From NCBI GenBank assembly GCA_016858145.1, contig JAEHOE010000181.1, positions 1 through 64,000 of the forward strand: a stretch of 64,000 bases of DNA, read 5' to 3'. A program made the position numbers and the translations under genes. Positions 48,540 to 60,884 of the stretch are shown in pieces. Positions within the stretch are counted from its first letter, which is position 1. The number at the start of each line of letters is the position of its first letter. This stretch comes from Edaphochlamys debaryana. Lineage: Eukaryota > Chlorophyta > Chlorophyceae > Chlamydomonadales. The notes under the pieces are model-generated. The model was given only the letters and a program-made list of their open reading frames with translations, was not told the DNA's origin and ran no database searches.

Positions 48540-50475
48540 ATGGCGCTCGCCATGGCCGCACTGAGGCGAGGCGCCGGAAGCGGCAGCGGGCCCCTCCAAG
48601 CTGCCCTGCGCGGCTGCTTGGCTGGTATTACCCATCAACAGTCCCCTGGGGCCAGGGAACTTGTGGCAGCGTGCTCGGCAGAGGCACCGGTGTGCGTGCG
48701 GCACCAACACGTCGTGGCACGGGCCGACCCGCCCTCGTCCGTTGTGCCGGAAGCCATCCTAAAGGAGCTGAAGCAGATGGGTGAGAGCCAGATGCATTTA
48801 GGGCCTTCTTCAGACCGTTCAGCCTCATTCCGGGTTGGTATCACCCCATATCGGCGCCCCTGGGCCCCGCCCCGCCCAGACACGTTCCTCCGGTCCTCCT
48901 CCCGAGTGGACGGGCGCCACCGCAGCAGCCTGCCGCTGTCTGCGCCCTCTCTCCCACTGCCGTTGCCGGCACATGAGGTGGAGCCCGGGCTGGCGGCCCT
49001 TGACGCCCACGTGCGCCCGCAGATGGGTGCGTGGGATTGGTGGGGCGCGCGGTTTGAGGTGCCCATGGCCCTTATGGATGGCGTCCGCTCTCTTGCCTGT
49101 AAGTGCGCCGCTTTCGCCGCACAGGTGCGCGCAGTAGCACGCTGTGCAAGTGGCTGCGGCGCACAGGCCGCGTGCCCGGCCGGGTGCACTCGCTCCCGCT
49201 CGGGCAAGCGGCGGAGGGAGGCGGCGGCAGCAGGGCGGCAGCGGAATCAGCTGCTCCTGGTGCGCAGGACGGGGTCATGCTGCTGCACTTCAGCGAGGCG
49301 GATGTGGGCAAGCTGGTGAGGAGGGGAGGGATGGGAGGTAGGAATGGCCAGGGATGGCCTGTGGATGGCCAGGGAAGGTCGTTTCGATTTGCAAGCACCT
49401 CCCCCGTCCCGTGTTGTGCGTCCATTGTTGGGCGGTCTCACTGCCTGCTCAACGCGGCACTTTCGGTGGTCCGTTGCCGCAGGTCCGCTCGTTTGGCCGC
49501 AACGGCTGCACAGCGCGCGCTGTGCAGGTCAATGTGCTGCCGCCCTCGCCCTCCTCGTCCTCTTCGCTCGTTCCTGCCTCCGCCGCCACCTCAGTACCCT
49601 CCACCTCCGGAGCCTCCGTCGTTCCCGCCGCGCCCCTGGGCGTGCTCCGCGCCAAGCCCGTGCGTGTGCACGTCAACGCCGTCAGCGGGCGGGTGGAGGC
49701 CCTGGACCTCATCTACTGCCCCCAGGACAGGTGCGAAGGGGAGGAGGGCCTGAGGGGTCAACCGCGTCCGTGGATCTCACTCGGTAATCAGTCGTTCTTG
49801 CCCTCGTGTTGCCCTCGTGTGGCTCCAGGGGAGATGTTCAGGTCCCAATCCGCATTGCCCGCAGGGTGGTGGTGGTGGACGTCCCCCTGCGGCTGGTCAA
49901 CGACGACGTGGCGCCCGGCGTCAAGAGGGGAGGCTGGATGGCCGTGTCGAAGTGAGGCGGGGGCCTAATGGGGACGAGAGGGTGATCAAAGTTACAGGCT
50001 GCGGTGGCCAGGGTGGCCAGGGTGGCCACGGGTAACCCCATGGGGTAACCCTGAGCACGGCAGCAGTCCCCATGGCAGGCCTATGTTGAGCCCCATCACC
50101 CCATAACCACAGGCGCACGGTCCGCTACAAGTGCCTCGGCTCCTCCATCCCGCCGTTCGTCGAGGTCAATGTACGGCATCTGGACCTCGATCAGGACGTC
50201 ATTGTACGGGATCTGCCCATCCCTCCCGGGACGAAGATCTACGAAAAGGTATGGAAGGAGTTCGGAGTCCGGCAGGCGCGTGGGACGGGGCTGTCGGCGG
50301 GATGCACTTTGCTAGATCCCATGCGCCGGTCCCTTTGATTGACGCAAAGGTCTCCACCGGGCCCCTCTACAAATGTCCTGGCGCTTCATTGCTTCCCGCC
50401 CTATGTACCACCCGTCCCGCCCAGGACTTCAACGCCGTGGTGCTCCGGTGCACCACCGATGTGGGCAAGGACTGA
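48540..50475 (+). CDS. Ribosomal protein bL25 family, probably mitochondrial
   Basis: Six exons (48540-48780, 49125-49315, 49483-49730, 49865-49951, 50113-50248, 50425-50475), all phase-consistent, give ~317 residues. After a ~80-residue Ala/Arg-rich presequence comes the bL25 signature: LRRTGRVPGR (~91-100), SRLxxx-type DVGKLV, then the second (TL5/CTC-type) beta domain with DVPLRLVNDDVAPGVKRGG, PPFVEVNVRHLDLDQDVIV and DLPIPPGTKIYEKD. bL25 binds 5S rRNA in the large subunit; in plants the long form is mitochondrial, which fits the presequence. A Ser/Pro/Ala-rich insertion (after VNVLPPSPSSS) separates beta strands of the first domain and is unusual. The organelle is an inference. It is convergent with the MED13-like gene. 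Confidence 0.85.
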
Positions 50476-50949
50476 GGGAGTAGGCGCTGCAGCAGATGAT
50501 GGTGTGCATAATGCTTCATGGGAGATGGCATTGGACCATTCCCAGGAAATGGGAATGCGGCCATGGGACCGACTGCAGCACGGGACCTATCGGAGCTACC
50601 AGCGGCGCGGCAGGCAGGGTGACAGAGTGGCAGCAGCTCCTAGAACGTGGTGCTGGCGGTCAACGCGCAGCAGCTCACATCCCTTCGGCAGGTGGAGCTG
50701 AGGCAGCGGACGGGCATTGGCGCAGTGTGCGCAGCGGAAGGCCATGAGGAGCACCGTTCTGCTGGCGCGGAGCCTGTGACGTGATTGGCCTGCTGAAGCG
50801 TCGGGTATGCGCAACGCCTGACGAGTTTGGACGCTATGTAGTGTTTCTGCACGCTGGTCGCCCTACTCTGGGTAGCAAGTTGGACTCTCATCCCTTTGGC
50901 CCACGGCCCGTACGGGAGTTCGCGGCTGATGCCCTTGTCTCCGGCGTGG

Positions 50950-51606
50950 CAGGTTCCTGTGACACACGCACACACCTAAGAGGCAGGGGAACCGGACGAC
51001 ATGCGGTCGCGTTCCGGCCTTCCAGGGTGCACTCCGTCGTTCGTAAGCTTCCAACGTGCGTGCCCAGCGCCCCATACCTAGGGCGAACCCCGCCCCTTCG
51101 GCGGTGACACGGGAGGCCTACGCCCCCTTCCCTATCAGGTCGGCACATCACACGGGCCTTCCGAGCTGTCAACTCCTCCCGACCACTGCCCGCACCTCAT
51201 CACTGACCATAGCCGACGTAATAGCTACGGCTCAGCTACCGTCGGACTGTCCAGCCCCACCGAAGCACAGACCACTACGATAAGTGCCAGTTGGCTGGCC
51301 CCAGCAACGTGCCCCGTGCGTGTTTCTCTCTACGATGTAGAATTTGCATATTAGAACTTCGCGACACGCTTCACGCGCTGAGCTCCCTTCACCGCCAGGC
51401 AACGCCCCAGCGTAGAAGCAGAGGGCAGAACGCAGGGGCAGCGGGAAGCCCTTCGGCGGGAAGCACGTGGGAGGCACGCTAGAGCGCCTGCGACCAGCGG
51501 CGCGTGCCACGTCGCCTACACAACGCGCATCAGATATTGTTGCAGTGCGGCCCAGGGTGCCAGGGGTACCCACCGGCGACCCACCGGCCATGCAGACCCA
51601 ACCCCA
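50950..51606. repeat. Interspersed repeat, copy B
   Basis: Second near-identical copy of 42,583-43,276, running from CAGGTTCCTGTGACACACGC to GGCCATGCAGACCCAACCCC. It is followed at once by AAAAAGGGGGGCAAGCCCC and ACTGCTGCGAGCTC, a copy of the motif seen at 13.6, 22.2, 23.3 and 23.6 kb, so that motif may mark the element's end. It fills the gap between the convergent bL25 and MED13-like genes and abuts the stop codon at 51,676. The left gap, 50,476-50,949, shows no other feature. Confidence 0.85.
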
Positions 51607-51675
51607 AGTCCCGCTCCCCAAAAAGGGGGGCAAGCCCCGACTGCTGCGAGCTCTAGCGTGTTTCTACCGTTCTCC

Positions 51676-54600
51676 TCACAAGCATTCCGCAGAGGCGGCC
51701 GGCGCCGCCAGCCCCTCCGCCGCCATGAGCAACTGCAGCAGCCGCTGGCAGACCGCCGCATGCCACGGCAGTAGCTGGAGTGCCTCTGCCTCGCCACCAC
51801 CCCTCCCGCTCGCTACTTGGCCGCCACTCCGCGCCGGGGTCTGGGCCGCGATGACCGAGTCCCTCAGCACGCAAAGGCGGTGTATCTCCCTCAGCATGGG
51901 CCAATCGTGATCCAGGTCAGCAGAGGGCATTTGCGAGGCGTCCGACGCCCACTGCGGCGCCCGACTGGCTGTGGAGCCATCCTTGCGCTGTCGCTTCGCC
52001 TGGTGAGCGTCGTCTTCCGGCCTCAACTCCTCGTACGTCATAGCCTGCCCGCTGCTACCGCCATTGGGTAAGCGCTGGTGGCATCCGCCAGAGCTTGCCG
52101 ACGGGAAGGGGTGCAGGGAAAGTAGCCTTACGTGGCCGTTGAGCACATCGGCCGCCGCTGCCACAAGACTAGGCGGCTGCCGCGTCGGGAACCCACACAG
52201 GGAGACGGGTGCTGGCCGGGCAACATGCCCCCGTGTCAACGGTGCGTGCGAGGCCGAGGCGGCGGCCCCGCTCCAGGCACACCCAGAGGCGGCGTGCCTC
52301 AGAGCGAATGCTCCCTGAGGCAGACGCCCGCCAGGCGGCACCGCCACGGCCGGGTGGGGCTCCAGCCAGGCCAGAGACACGTTGGGCCTCACACCAGCCC
52401 CAGCAGCGCCCAACTCCAACTCCGCTCCCAGCAAGCGTTGCCATTCGTCTGTCTCCGCGTTTGTTGGTGTCCCAAGCCTGAGAATGGCGAGGCCCAGCTC
52501 GCCTTCCATCGATACACCTCCCTCTGGGGGCGTCGCTGCGTCTGTGGCTGAGGCTATCGCCGTGCAGCCCACGCCACCCACGCTGCAAGCCGCCGACCCT
52601 GCCAGCTGTCGCCTCAGCAGCTGAGCGTGTGACGTGACCGCACGAGCAACGAGCAGATCCAGGGACGGAGCTTGGAGGCTGCCATGATGAGTCCCCTCGA
52701 CACCGCTGCCACTGCCATTAAGGGACGCACTTAGCATGAGCGCCCGAGCGTCCATCACGCGACCGTCCGAGTCGCAGAACGCCAGGGCCAGCCACGCTCG
52801 CTCCTCGTCCGGGCCCGCTGCCCCGCCGCGTGCGGGTGTCACGGGCCAGCGACGCCAAGCATAGCAGCCGTGCAGCATGGGCGTCGGTGAGGAGGGGGGC
52901 TGGGGGGCGGCCGAGGCCTCCACAGTGCCCGGCGTTGCGGTTGCTGCCGTCGGGGTTTGGGCATCGCCGCAGACGGGCTGCTCCGTCCCGAAAGCCCCCA
53001 AACCGGTCGATACCGGCGCCAGCGCCACGAGGGGCCTGTACAGCGTCGTGCGACCGCTGCAACCCGCACGTATGCCGCCGTCACAGGGCGTGGTCCCGCC
53101 AAGGAGTAAGGGGTGATGTGCGGCGGCGGTGCCGTACCATGCCTGCCTACAGCAAAGCTTGTTGTAGACGGCACAGGCGGTGGCACGGACGCGGGCGCCG
53201 GAGATGTCATACAGCGAGGAAGGCAGGAGAAGCTGCAGGTGGCGGAAAGTCAGCAGAAAGTCAAGCACTGAGCGCATTGGATCGTGCGCGTGCCCAACCC
53301 GGCCCTCATGCAGACACAAGCAGCAGACTTGCCTGCAGGGTCACCTCCGTTGCCGGCGAGCCAGGCAGGTCCAGCTGTGGAGAAAGCTGGGCTGCGGCGA
53401 AGCCGCTGCTGCACCGATAGAGGTGCTTCGCCGCTCCGCCCAGCCGAGCGAGTATGGCAGAGTCCTCAACGTCTGCCGCCCAGCCCCCCTGCTCCGCATA
53501 CCCGCAGGTGCTGCCCGCGGAACAGGGCGCGGGCAGCTCCGGTGGCGATGATGCTCCGCGCTCCGCTGTCACCCCTTCGCGGCGCGCCTGCCCCGGTCCG
53601 GGCCGGTCCATGCCGCACGGCGGCCGAGCCTGTTGCCCTCGAGCCGAAGGCGTGGCCGGCCCCAGGCAAGCCGCCACCTCCAAGAGCGCGCGGGCCACGT
53701 CACCCGGGCTCTCCGTGGGGGGCACCACGTACACCACCAGGCTCGTGGGTGCCAGCCCCAGGACCTCTCCAGCGTCACTCCCTGCCCCTAGACTTGCGCC
53801 AGACGCCGTGGCCACCGACGGGCCGCCACCAGGCCTTGGAACCGGCTGCTGGGGGAGGAGCAGGTGCCTCTGCAGCTGCCTGCCCACGTGCCGGAGGTTC
53901 CTCCAGAAGTTGAGATTCTGGGAGGGCTGGGCCTGGGACGGCGGCTGAGCCTGGGGGCACGATGCGGGGCAACGTGCTGCCTCCGGCTGGCGGGGCCGAA
54001 AGCAAGGCTCCTGCGGCTCCCATCCGCCCTCGCTTCCAACTGAACTTGGCGCGTGGTTGCTCCTGAACCCCAGGATAGCGCTGCGCACGACCATGCGATC
54101 CGGCCGCCGGGCAAACGGGAGCCAGGAGGGCACGCCCGCACCCCCGGTAGCATCCTCCGTCCCACTCGGCCCCGCCGGTTGCGGGGGGCCCTGGCCCGGA
54201 TCGAGGGGCACGGGAATGACCCCGTCTATTGCGTGCAGGTGAGAGGGTGTCCGTGCAGGGGTGTGGGATCCGAGCTGTAGAGCCGTGAAGGCTGCCGTTA
54301 TGTCCTGGGCAAAGGTTGAAGGCCAGGTAAGCAACGGTGGCATCACCGCTAGACACCCTGCAGCACGTCACGTACCTTTGCGAACATGCGAGCCGCCGAC
54401 GCGTGCTGCTCAGGGCACAGCACGTGGAACTCAGCCGCCTTGGTAGGTCCATACGGTTCCAGGGACAGCTGCATTGAGCGGAGACATATTTTGAAATGGA
54501 GCACTTCATGGCAAGCATCACCGCAGCCACCTGGGACATACCTTGTCCCAGTGTGGTAGAGCTGAGGGCTGGACCGCCAGCCAGTCTCCCTGCGGAAAGC

Positions 54601-55514
54601 ATGGCAGTGTCGCGTAAGGACTTTTGGGTAGGACAGACGTGAGAACGCCACCCCCCGCGTCCCCGCCCACCTCGAATCCCACGAGGGCAGCCGGGGCCTC
54701 CATGGTGATGGCTTCAAGCGGAGGCGTCGGGGCCAGCCCTGCTGCTGCCGCCGCTGCTGCTAGCGCCGGGGCCACAGGCTGCGACGCTGCTGGCCGAAGG
54801 GGCGGATCCCGCCCCACTTGAAGCGCGTACGGGTCGACTGCAAGACACGGAGGTCAAGACACAGAGCAAGGAAAGCGCCCTCAGCTTCGCCTTGCTCAAG
54901 TCCTTCCGGAGGTTGATTGCCTGTCCCGGGAGCTCCCCGAGCCTCTTACCTGGTTGACTGCTCGCCGTTCCGCTGTTCCGCGCACATATCTCCGCCAGCA
55001 GCTGCACGTAGCGGTAGCTTGCAGACGCGGGCGTGGTCGTCGCGTAAGCATCAGCCTCGTCCGAGATGGACTGCAGGAGGCTGCTGCGCGCGGTACCCAC
55101 ATCCCCGCCGAAGGTGTGTCCCCCGTGCACATTGACGTCAATGGGGAACAACGCCTGTTGTTTGACGAAATCTACCAGCGCCGCTTCCGGCCATGCTGAG
55201 CGCAGAGGCGCGTAGGGAGGGACGCAGCACTCCGATGGCGGGTAGAGCACCGCCGCGGGAGCCGGTTCCGCCACCGGCGACGCCGGGACCCTGGCGAGTC
55301 TTGAATGTGCAGCCTCATTGGCTCCGGTCGCAGACGTCGCGGCTGCGGCCAGCTCGTCGTCGGACTTCGGTCCTCCGCTGACCAGGCGTGCGACGCGCTC
55401 TTGAAGCGAGGACACCGCCCCTACGGAGCATGAGTCTATGGAGCTGGTAGATGTTATACTCGAGCTGTTCGCAGACCACTGTGGCGCCACTAACACGCGA
55501 TGGCGCCGAGACAT
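51676..55514 (-). CDS. MED13: Mediator kinase-module subunit MED13-like, N-terminally short
   Basis: Six exons (55514-54950, 54837-54671, 54589-54542, 54468-54376, 54304-53333, 53232-51676) give ~1,133 residues. Diagnostic MED13 blocks appear in order: GDWLAVQPSALPHWDK (245-260), LSLEPYG (261-267), FHVLCPEQ, a FAKDITAAFTALQLGSHTP segment ending in DGVIPV, then LVVYVVPPTES, QLLLPSSLYDI-type and a C-terminus with LPWHAAVCQRLLQLL. MED13 tethers the CDK8 module to core Mediator in the nucleus. Long Ala/Gly/Pro/Ser linkers separate the blocks. Known MED13 proteins have a long N-terminal domain; here the divergent UBP14 gene starts only 468 bp upstream, leaving no room for it. The fifth intron starts with GC (CAG|GCAAGT at 53,335-53,327). 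The last exon is one 519-codon frame. Confidence 0.75.
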
Positions 55515-55982
55515 TTCTGGGTTCTGGTTCAAGGCATCATGCCATTACCCGTCTCCCTCGATAGCGACAAGTAGAATGTATAGAATGCTGAAGTACGCGG
55601 CTACTGACTCTCGCATGGGCCCTGCATGCTCCGCGCTGAGTCCTCCTTAAATCCTCAATTGCTCTGTAACTTGTGACTGAGACCAAAGGCGAAACAGACC
55701 GCACAGTACACTGTGTCAAGGAGACGTGTGCGTTGGGTTTGGGCGAGTCCTGCGGCCCTCGCGAAACACCACTCTGCAGCAGGTGAGTGCCTCGTTGCAA
55801 TGCGAAAATCGTTACGCGGCTAAAGTTGTTGCACTGGTGCCAAATGCCGGGATCTGCCCGGCCCGCTGGTGCAACCCCCAAGAAGTGTGGCAGCGGTGCC
55901 GTGGGCTCGTTTGGGGTTGTGTCCGCTTTGCCGCGGCTCACTTCTTCAACTGCGGACCTCTGTCGCAGGATCGGCTGCTGTC
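55515..55982. promoter_or_regulatory. Divergent intergenic region (MED13 / UBP14)
   Basis: About 470 bp between divergent start codons, expected to hold both promoters. No convincing core element was identified, so the label rests on position. Confidence 0.45.
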
Positions 55983-58900
55983 ATGGCTGGCCCTGGCCCG
56001 GGCGCCTCGCTTGATGAGGGCACGCTTGATCGTGTGCGGCAGCATATGCGTACAGTCAAGGTTCCGGCGTACCATGACAAGGTAGGCGCTGGCCCAGGCC
56101 CCGGGGCCCGGTTAAACGGGCACCTCCGCTAAGCCCTCCAGGTCCCGTGCCTGCAGGTGTACAAGGACGAATGCATGTTCAGCTACGACTCGCCGGAGTC
56201 CCCTGGAGGCCTCTACGTGAACCTGTCCACCTTGCAGGTCAGGGACTTGAGAGAGAGGCCCAGAGGCCTTGCCATCGCCAAGCCTAATGTGGTGTGATCT
56301 GCCCTCCTACCCAGGGTTTCGGCGAGGCCCACGTAGCGGGTGATCACCTGCGCACGGGCTGCGGACTCTACCTGCAACTCAGGAACACCAGGGTAGGTTA
56401 TGAATCCTCCGTTGCCTTCCGACGATGTCCGCGATCTGGCCAACCCTCACGCCCTGCTTCCCGGCGCCCCTGCAGGTGCCCCTACCGAAGGCGGAGGTGG
56501 AGGCCGCCCGCGCCGCCGCCCAGGCCGCGGGCCAGCTGCTCCTCAACGCCCCCACCTACCGCCTGGACAAGGCCTCGGCGCTGGTGGTCATGGCGGCCGA
56601 CCCCGCGCAGCGGGTCAGCATCCCGCTGCCCTGCGCCGACCTGCCGGAGCGGGTCCTGCAGGTGCGGGGAGACTCGGGGCGAAACAGGGCAAAACAGAGC
56701 ACCGCTGCTCGCAAGCATCCTGAATCCTCTCATTGCGAAGCCCTTCCGCCAACCTCTGGCTCTCAAGCGCCAGGCCAGTCCTCGGTCCCAAGCGCGCCCC
56801 TCGCGTCCCTGGCTCGCCGCAGTCCGTGGACGGCGTGCTCCGCTACGAGAGCGTTACGGCGGCCGCGGCGGTGGCGGTGTTTGAGGAACCTCGTGCTGTG
56901 TCCAAGTACGCGGCCGGGCTGGAGCAGCTGGACACGGGCCGGAAGATCAGGTGGGGCGGCACTGCGGCGTTGCGTTGGGTATACTGGCTGGGTGGGTGGA
57001 CCCGGCCGAGGTGAACCCGCCCGACTCCGCTCACGGCGTCTGACGCACTGCACTCTGCTCCCTCGTCAACCCTCCACGCCAGCCCCAACCCCGCCGACTG
57101 GCGCTGCGACGAGACGGGCGTCAAGGAGAACCTGTGGCTCAACCTGTCCAGCGGCTTCATCGGCTCTGGGCGCAAGGTATGCGTTGAAATGGCATAGCAG
57201 GTGAACACTCCTGCTCAAGAAGCTGCTATCACGACAACACACTTCTGCTTGTTTGTAGAATTGGGACGGGTCGGGCGGCAACGGCTCCGCTCTGCGCCAC
57301 TTCGAGGCCACGGGGCGCAAGTACCCCCTGGTGGTAAAGCTGGGCACCATCACGCCGCACAGCGCGGACGTCTACAGGTGGGCTCCGGGGGTCAGGGGTA
57401 CGTGCGAGGCATGGGCGACGCGGTGCGATACATGCACACGCCGCCAATGCTTCGTTATCGTCCCATCCCTTCCGATTTCCCCATTTCGCCTCCTTCCGCC
57501 AGCTACGCCCCCGACGAGGACGACATGGTGACGGACCCCCTCCTGGCGCAGCACCTGGCGCACTGGGGCATCGACATCATGAAGGTGCGGGAGTGCGTGG
57601 GGAAAGGAAGAGGAATGGCGGTGGGAGGAGGGCGGGCAGTGGCTGTCAGGCAGACAGCGTGGGAGGGGTGGGGGGCAAGGGGTGGGGGGCGGCTATTGCA
57701 ATGCGGCTGTCCCGCCTCCTCTGTGCCCCAGATGGAGAAGACCGAGAAGACCATGACGGAGCTGCAGGTGGGGAGCGCATGGTCACGGCCGGGCCAAGGG
57801 GCGGCCGGCAGCGCAGCCTACAGCCGGGACACCGGACCCTGTTTAGGCCATCCCTTGCCCTCCGTTTCCCTAGCGCGCTCGCGCTCAACCCTGCATTGCG
57901 CGCCCGTTGCCACCCCAGGCTGACCTGAATACGGGCTACGAGTTCTCCCGCATCACGGAGGCGGGCTCCGAGCTGGTGCCCATGACCGGCCCCGGGCACA
58001 CGGGCCTCATCAACCTGGGCAACAGCTGCTACATGAACAGCGTGCTGCAGGTGGGGGCACAGCGGGGAAAGCCCTTGAGCTGGGGGAGAGGAAAGGCTTT
58101 GGAGGCCTCCACTTAGTTGTGAGCGCATGGCCGCTGATGATCCCTGGCTTGGCTCGCTGTGCCCCCGCAGCTGCTCTTCTCCCTGCCCGAGGTGGCCGCT
58201 CGTTACGCAGCCGCCGCACCCCGCATCTTCGCATCCGCACCGACCGACCCCGCCGGGGACTTGCCAGCCCAGCTGGCGAAGGTAAGGGCTTGGGCAAGCG
58301 TTGTAACGGTATTCAAGGGCTTGCATCTAGAACTATTCTTTTCCTTACAGGTGGGCGTGGCGCTGGTGGATGGCCGCACGGGCCACACGGCTGCGCAGGA
58401 GCAGACGGGGGCCATGGACGTGGACGGGGGTGAGCGTGGGCCGGGTTGTCGATGCGCACTGTTCCACTTTGCCTCCGGGCGGTTGGAGGGGCGATGGAGG
58501 CTGGGCCATTCATACGGGTGGGCTTGGTTAAAGTGCCTGCCGTCTAGGGGTAGGCAAGGGTGGGATGATAGTCCCTACCAGTCCTTACCTTCCTTCCCCC
58601 TACCCCCAGCCGAGCTGGTGCCGCTGCCCGACGATGAGCGGGTCCGCGCCGTGCGGCCTCTGTCGTTCAAGTCATGCGCGGGCCGCGGCCACGCCGAGTT
58701 CAGCTCGGGGCGGCAGCAGGACGCCGCAGAGTACTTCACGCACCTGCTGGAGCTGGTGGGTGGGGGCGGAGGCGTCAGTCCCCCAACGTCAGGTCCAGAG
58801 GTCTCCCTCCGCACGTGCCATCCGGCTCCCGGTCAAATGTCTTCTTTTTGCCCTGCCTTACCGCAACGCAGATCTCCCGCGCAGAGCACGCCCAGGGCGA

Positions 58901-60852
58901 GCGCCTGGGGCTGGCGGGCGCCGCGTCCTCTGCGGCCGTGTCCGGTGCTGCCCCCTCTGCCGCCACGCTGCCGCTGCCGGCCGCCTTCCGCCTCACGCTG
59001 GAGGACCGGCTGCAGTGTAGCGAGAGCGGGGCGGTCAGCTACCGCAATACGCCCTCCAGCCTGCTCATGCTGCAGGTGAGCGTTACACCAGGGCGGGCGT
59101 CGCCCTGAAAGGTGGGATATGGTGTCTGGTGTCCTTTGCCCACCCGCTCCCTCACCTCCCTCATCCCCCCCAGGTGCCCCTGGAGGCGGCCACCAACCAG
59201 GAGGCGGTGGCGGAGTACCGGGACCGCCAGGCCAAGCGGCAGCGGCTCAAGGAGCAGCAGGCGCAGGTGGGGCCATTTAGGGGAGGGAAGCTGCGATTGA
59301 TTGTAGGGCTTCCTCAAGACCAGGTTCCTTGTACTGTATACGCAGGCCTACATTGGCGCCACGCCAGAGGGCGACGCCACCGCGGCGGCGGCCGCCGGTG
59401 GCGCCGCGGCCACGGGCGACCAGGTGTCTGGGCCCGGCAGCGGCGCAGTGGTGGTGGTGGCGGGCGCTGAGGAGGAAGCGGTGCTGCCGCGGGTGCCCTT
59501 CGACGCCTGCCTGCAGCGCTTCGCGGGCAGCGAGGTGCGCCGGGTTCCGAAGGGGCGGACGGTGATGCGCGAGATGGGCCTCGAGTCCCCTGCCGAGCCA
59601 CATCCCCATCGCAAGAGCCGCACGCGCAGCCCACGTTAACACCTCACCCGCTCCACTTGGTCCCTCGCGCACCCGCCCGACCCACCCATCGGCACCCCCA
59701 CGCATCCCCAGGTGGTGGACGATTACAGCAGCGCCGCCCTGGGCGGCCGCCGCACCGCCGCCACCAAGCGCACCCGCTTCGCCTCCTTCCCGCCCTACCT
59801 GCTGGTGCAGATAAACAGGTGGGGGCGGGGGGCAGGTGCGGGTGGCCCGGCCGTCAGCACAGCACTTGGCTGTGGGGGCGTGGTACACGGCCATCCGCAG
59901 CGTGTGAGCCTGTCCGCAGAGCCCCGCACGTCATCCTGATCCACCCAACCCGTCCCCCCAGGTACTTCCAGGACACGGACTGGACGCTCAAGAAGATGGA
60001 CGTGCTGGTGGAGGCGCCCGACGCCCTGGACCTGGAGCCGCTGAGGGCGGCGGGGCCGCAGCCGGGCGAGCAGCTGCAGCCCACGGACGCCCCAGAGCCG
60101 GAGGCAGCAGGCGTTCAGGCCGCGGCGCCGGCGCCGGCGCAGGTTTGAGGCTTGGGATGCTGCAGGGCGTGTTTGGGCGTGGGTAGCGAGACGGCGGTGG
60201 TGAGGCCCCGTGCTGGTAGCAGGGCATCCACCTTCTTTTGTGGGTATCTAGGCTCCCTCCCCGGCATCACCACGCTCCCCCGCAGCCCGAGCGCCCCGCC
60301 CCCGACCCCGCCCTGGTGTCGGCTCTGGTGGACATGGGCTTCGGTCCCAACGCCTGCGCCCGGGCGGCAGTGGCTGTGGCCAACGCGGGAGCGGGTGGGC
60401 GGGGTTTTGCTAGGAGGGAGGGGAGAGGGAGGGAGGGGGGGAAGCAGGGGGGGGAAGGAGGGGGGGGGAAGGAGGGGGGGGGGAAGGAGGGGGGGGGGAG
60501 GAGGGGGGGGGGGGAGGAGGGGGGGGAAGGAGGGGGGGGGAAGGAGGGGGGGGGGAAGGAGGGGGGGGGGAAGGAGGGGGGGGGGAAGGAGGGGGGGGGG
60601 AAGGAGGGGGGGGGGAAGGAGGGGGGGGGAAGGAGGGGGGGGGAAGGAGGGGGGGGGAAGGAGGGGGGGGGAAGGAGGGGGGGGGAAGGAGGGGGGGGAA
60701 GGAGGGGGGGGGAAGGAGGGGGGGGAAGGAGGGGGGGAAGGAGGGGGGGGAAGGAGGGGGGGGGAAGGAGGGGGGGGGGAAGGAGGGGGGGGGAAGGAGG
60801 GGGGGGGAAGGAGGGGGGGGGGGGAAGGAGGGGGGGGGGAAGGGGGGGGGGG

Positions 60853-60884
<32 letters not shown>

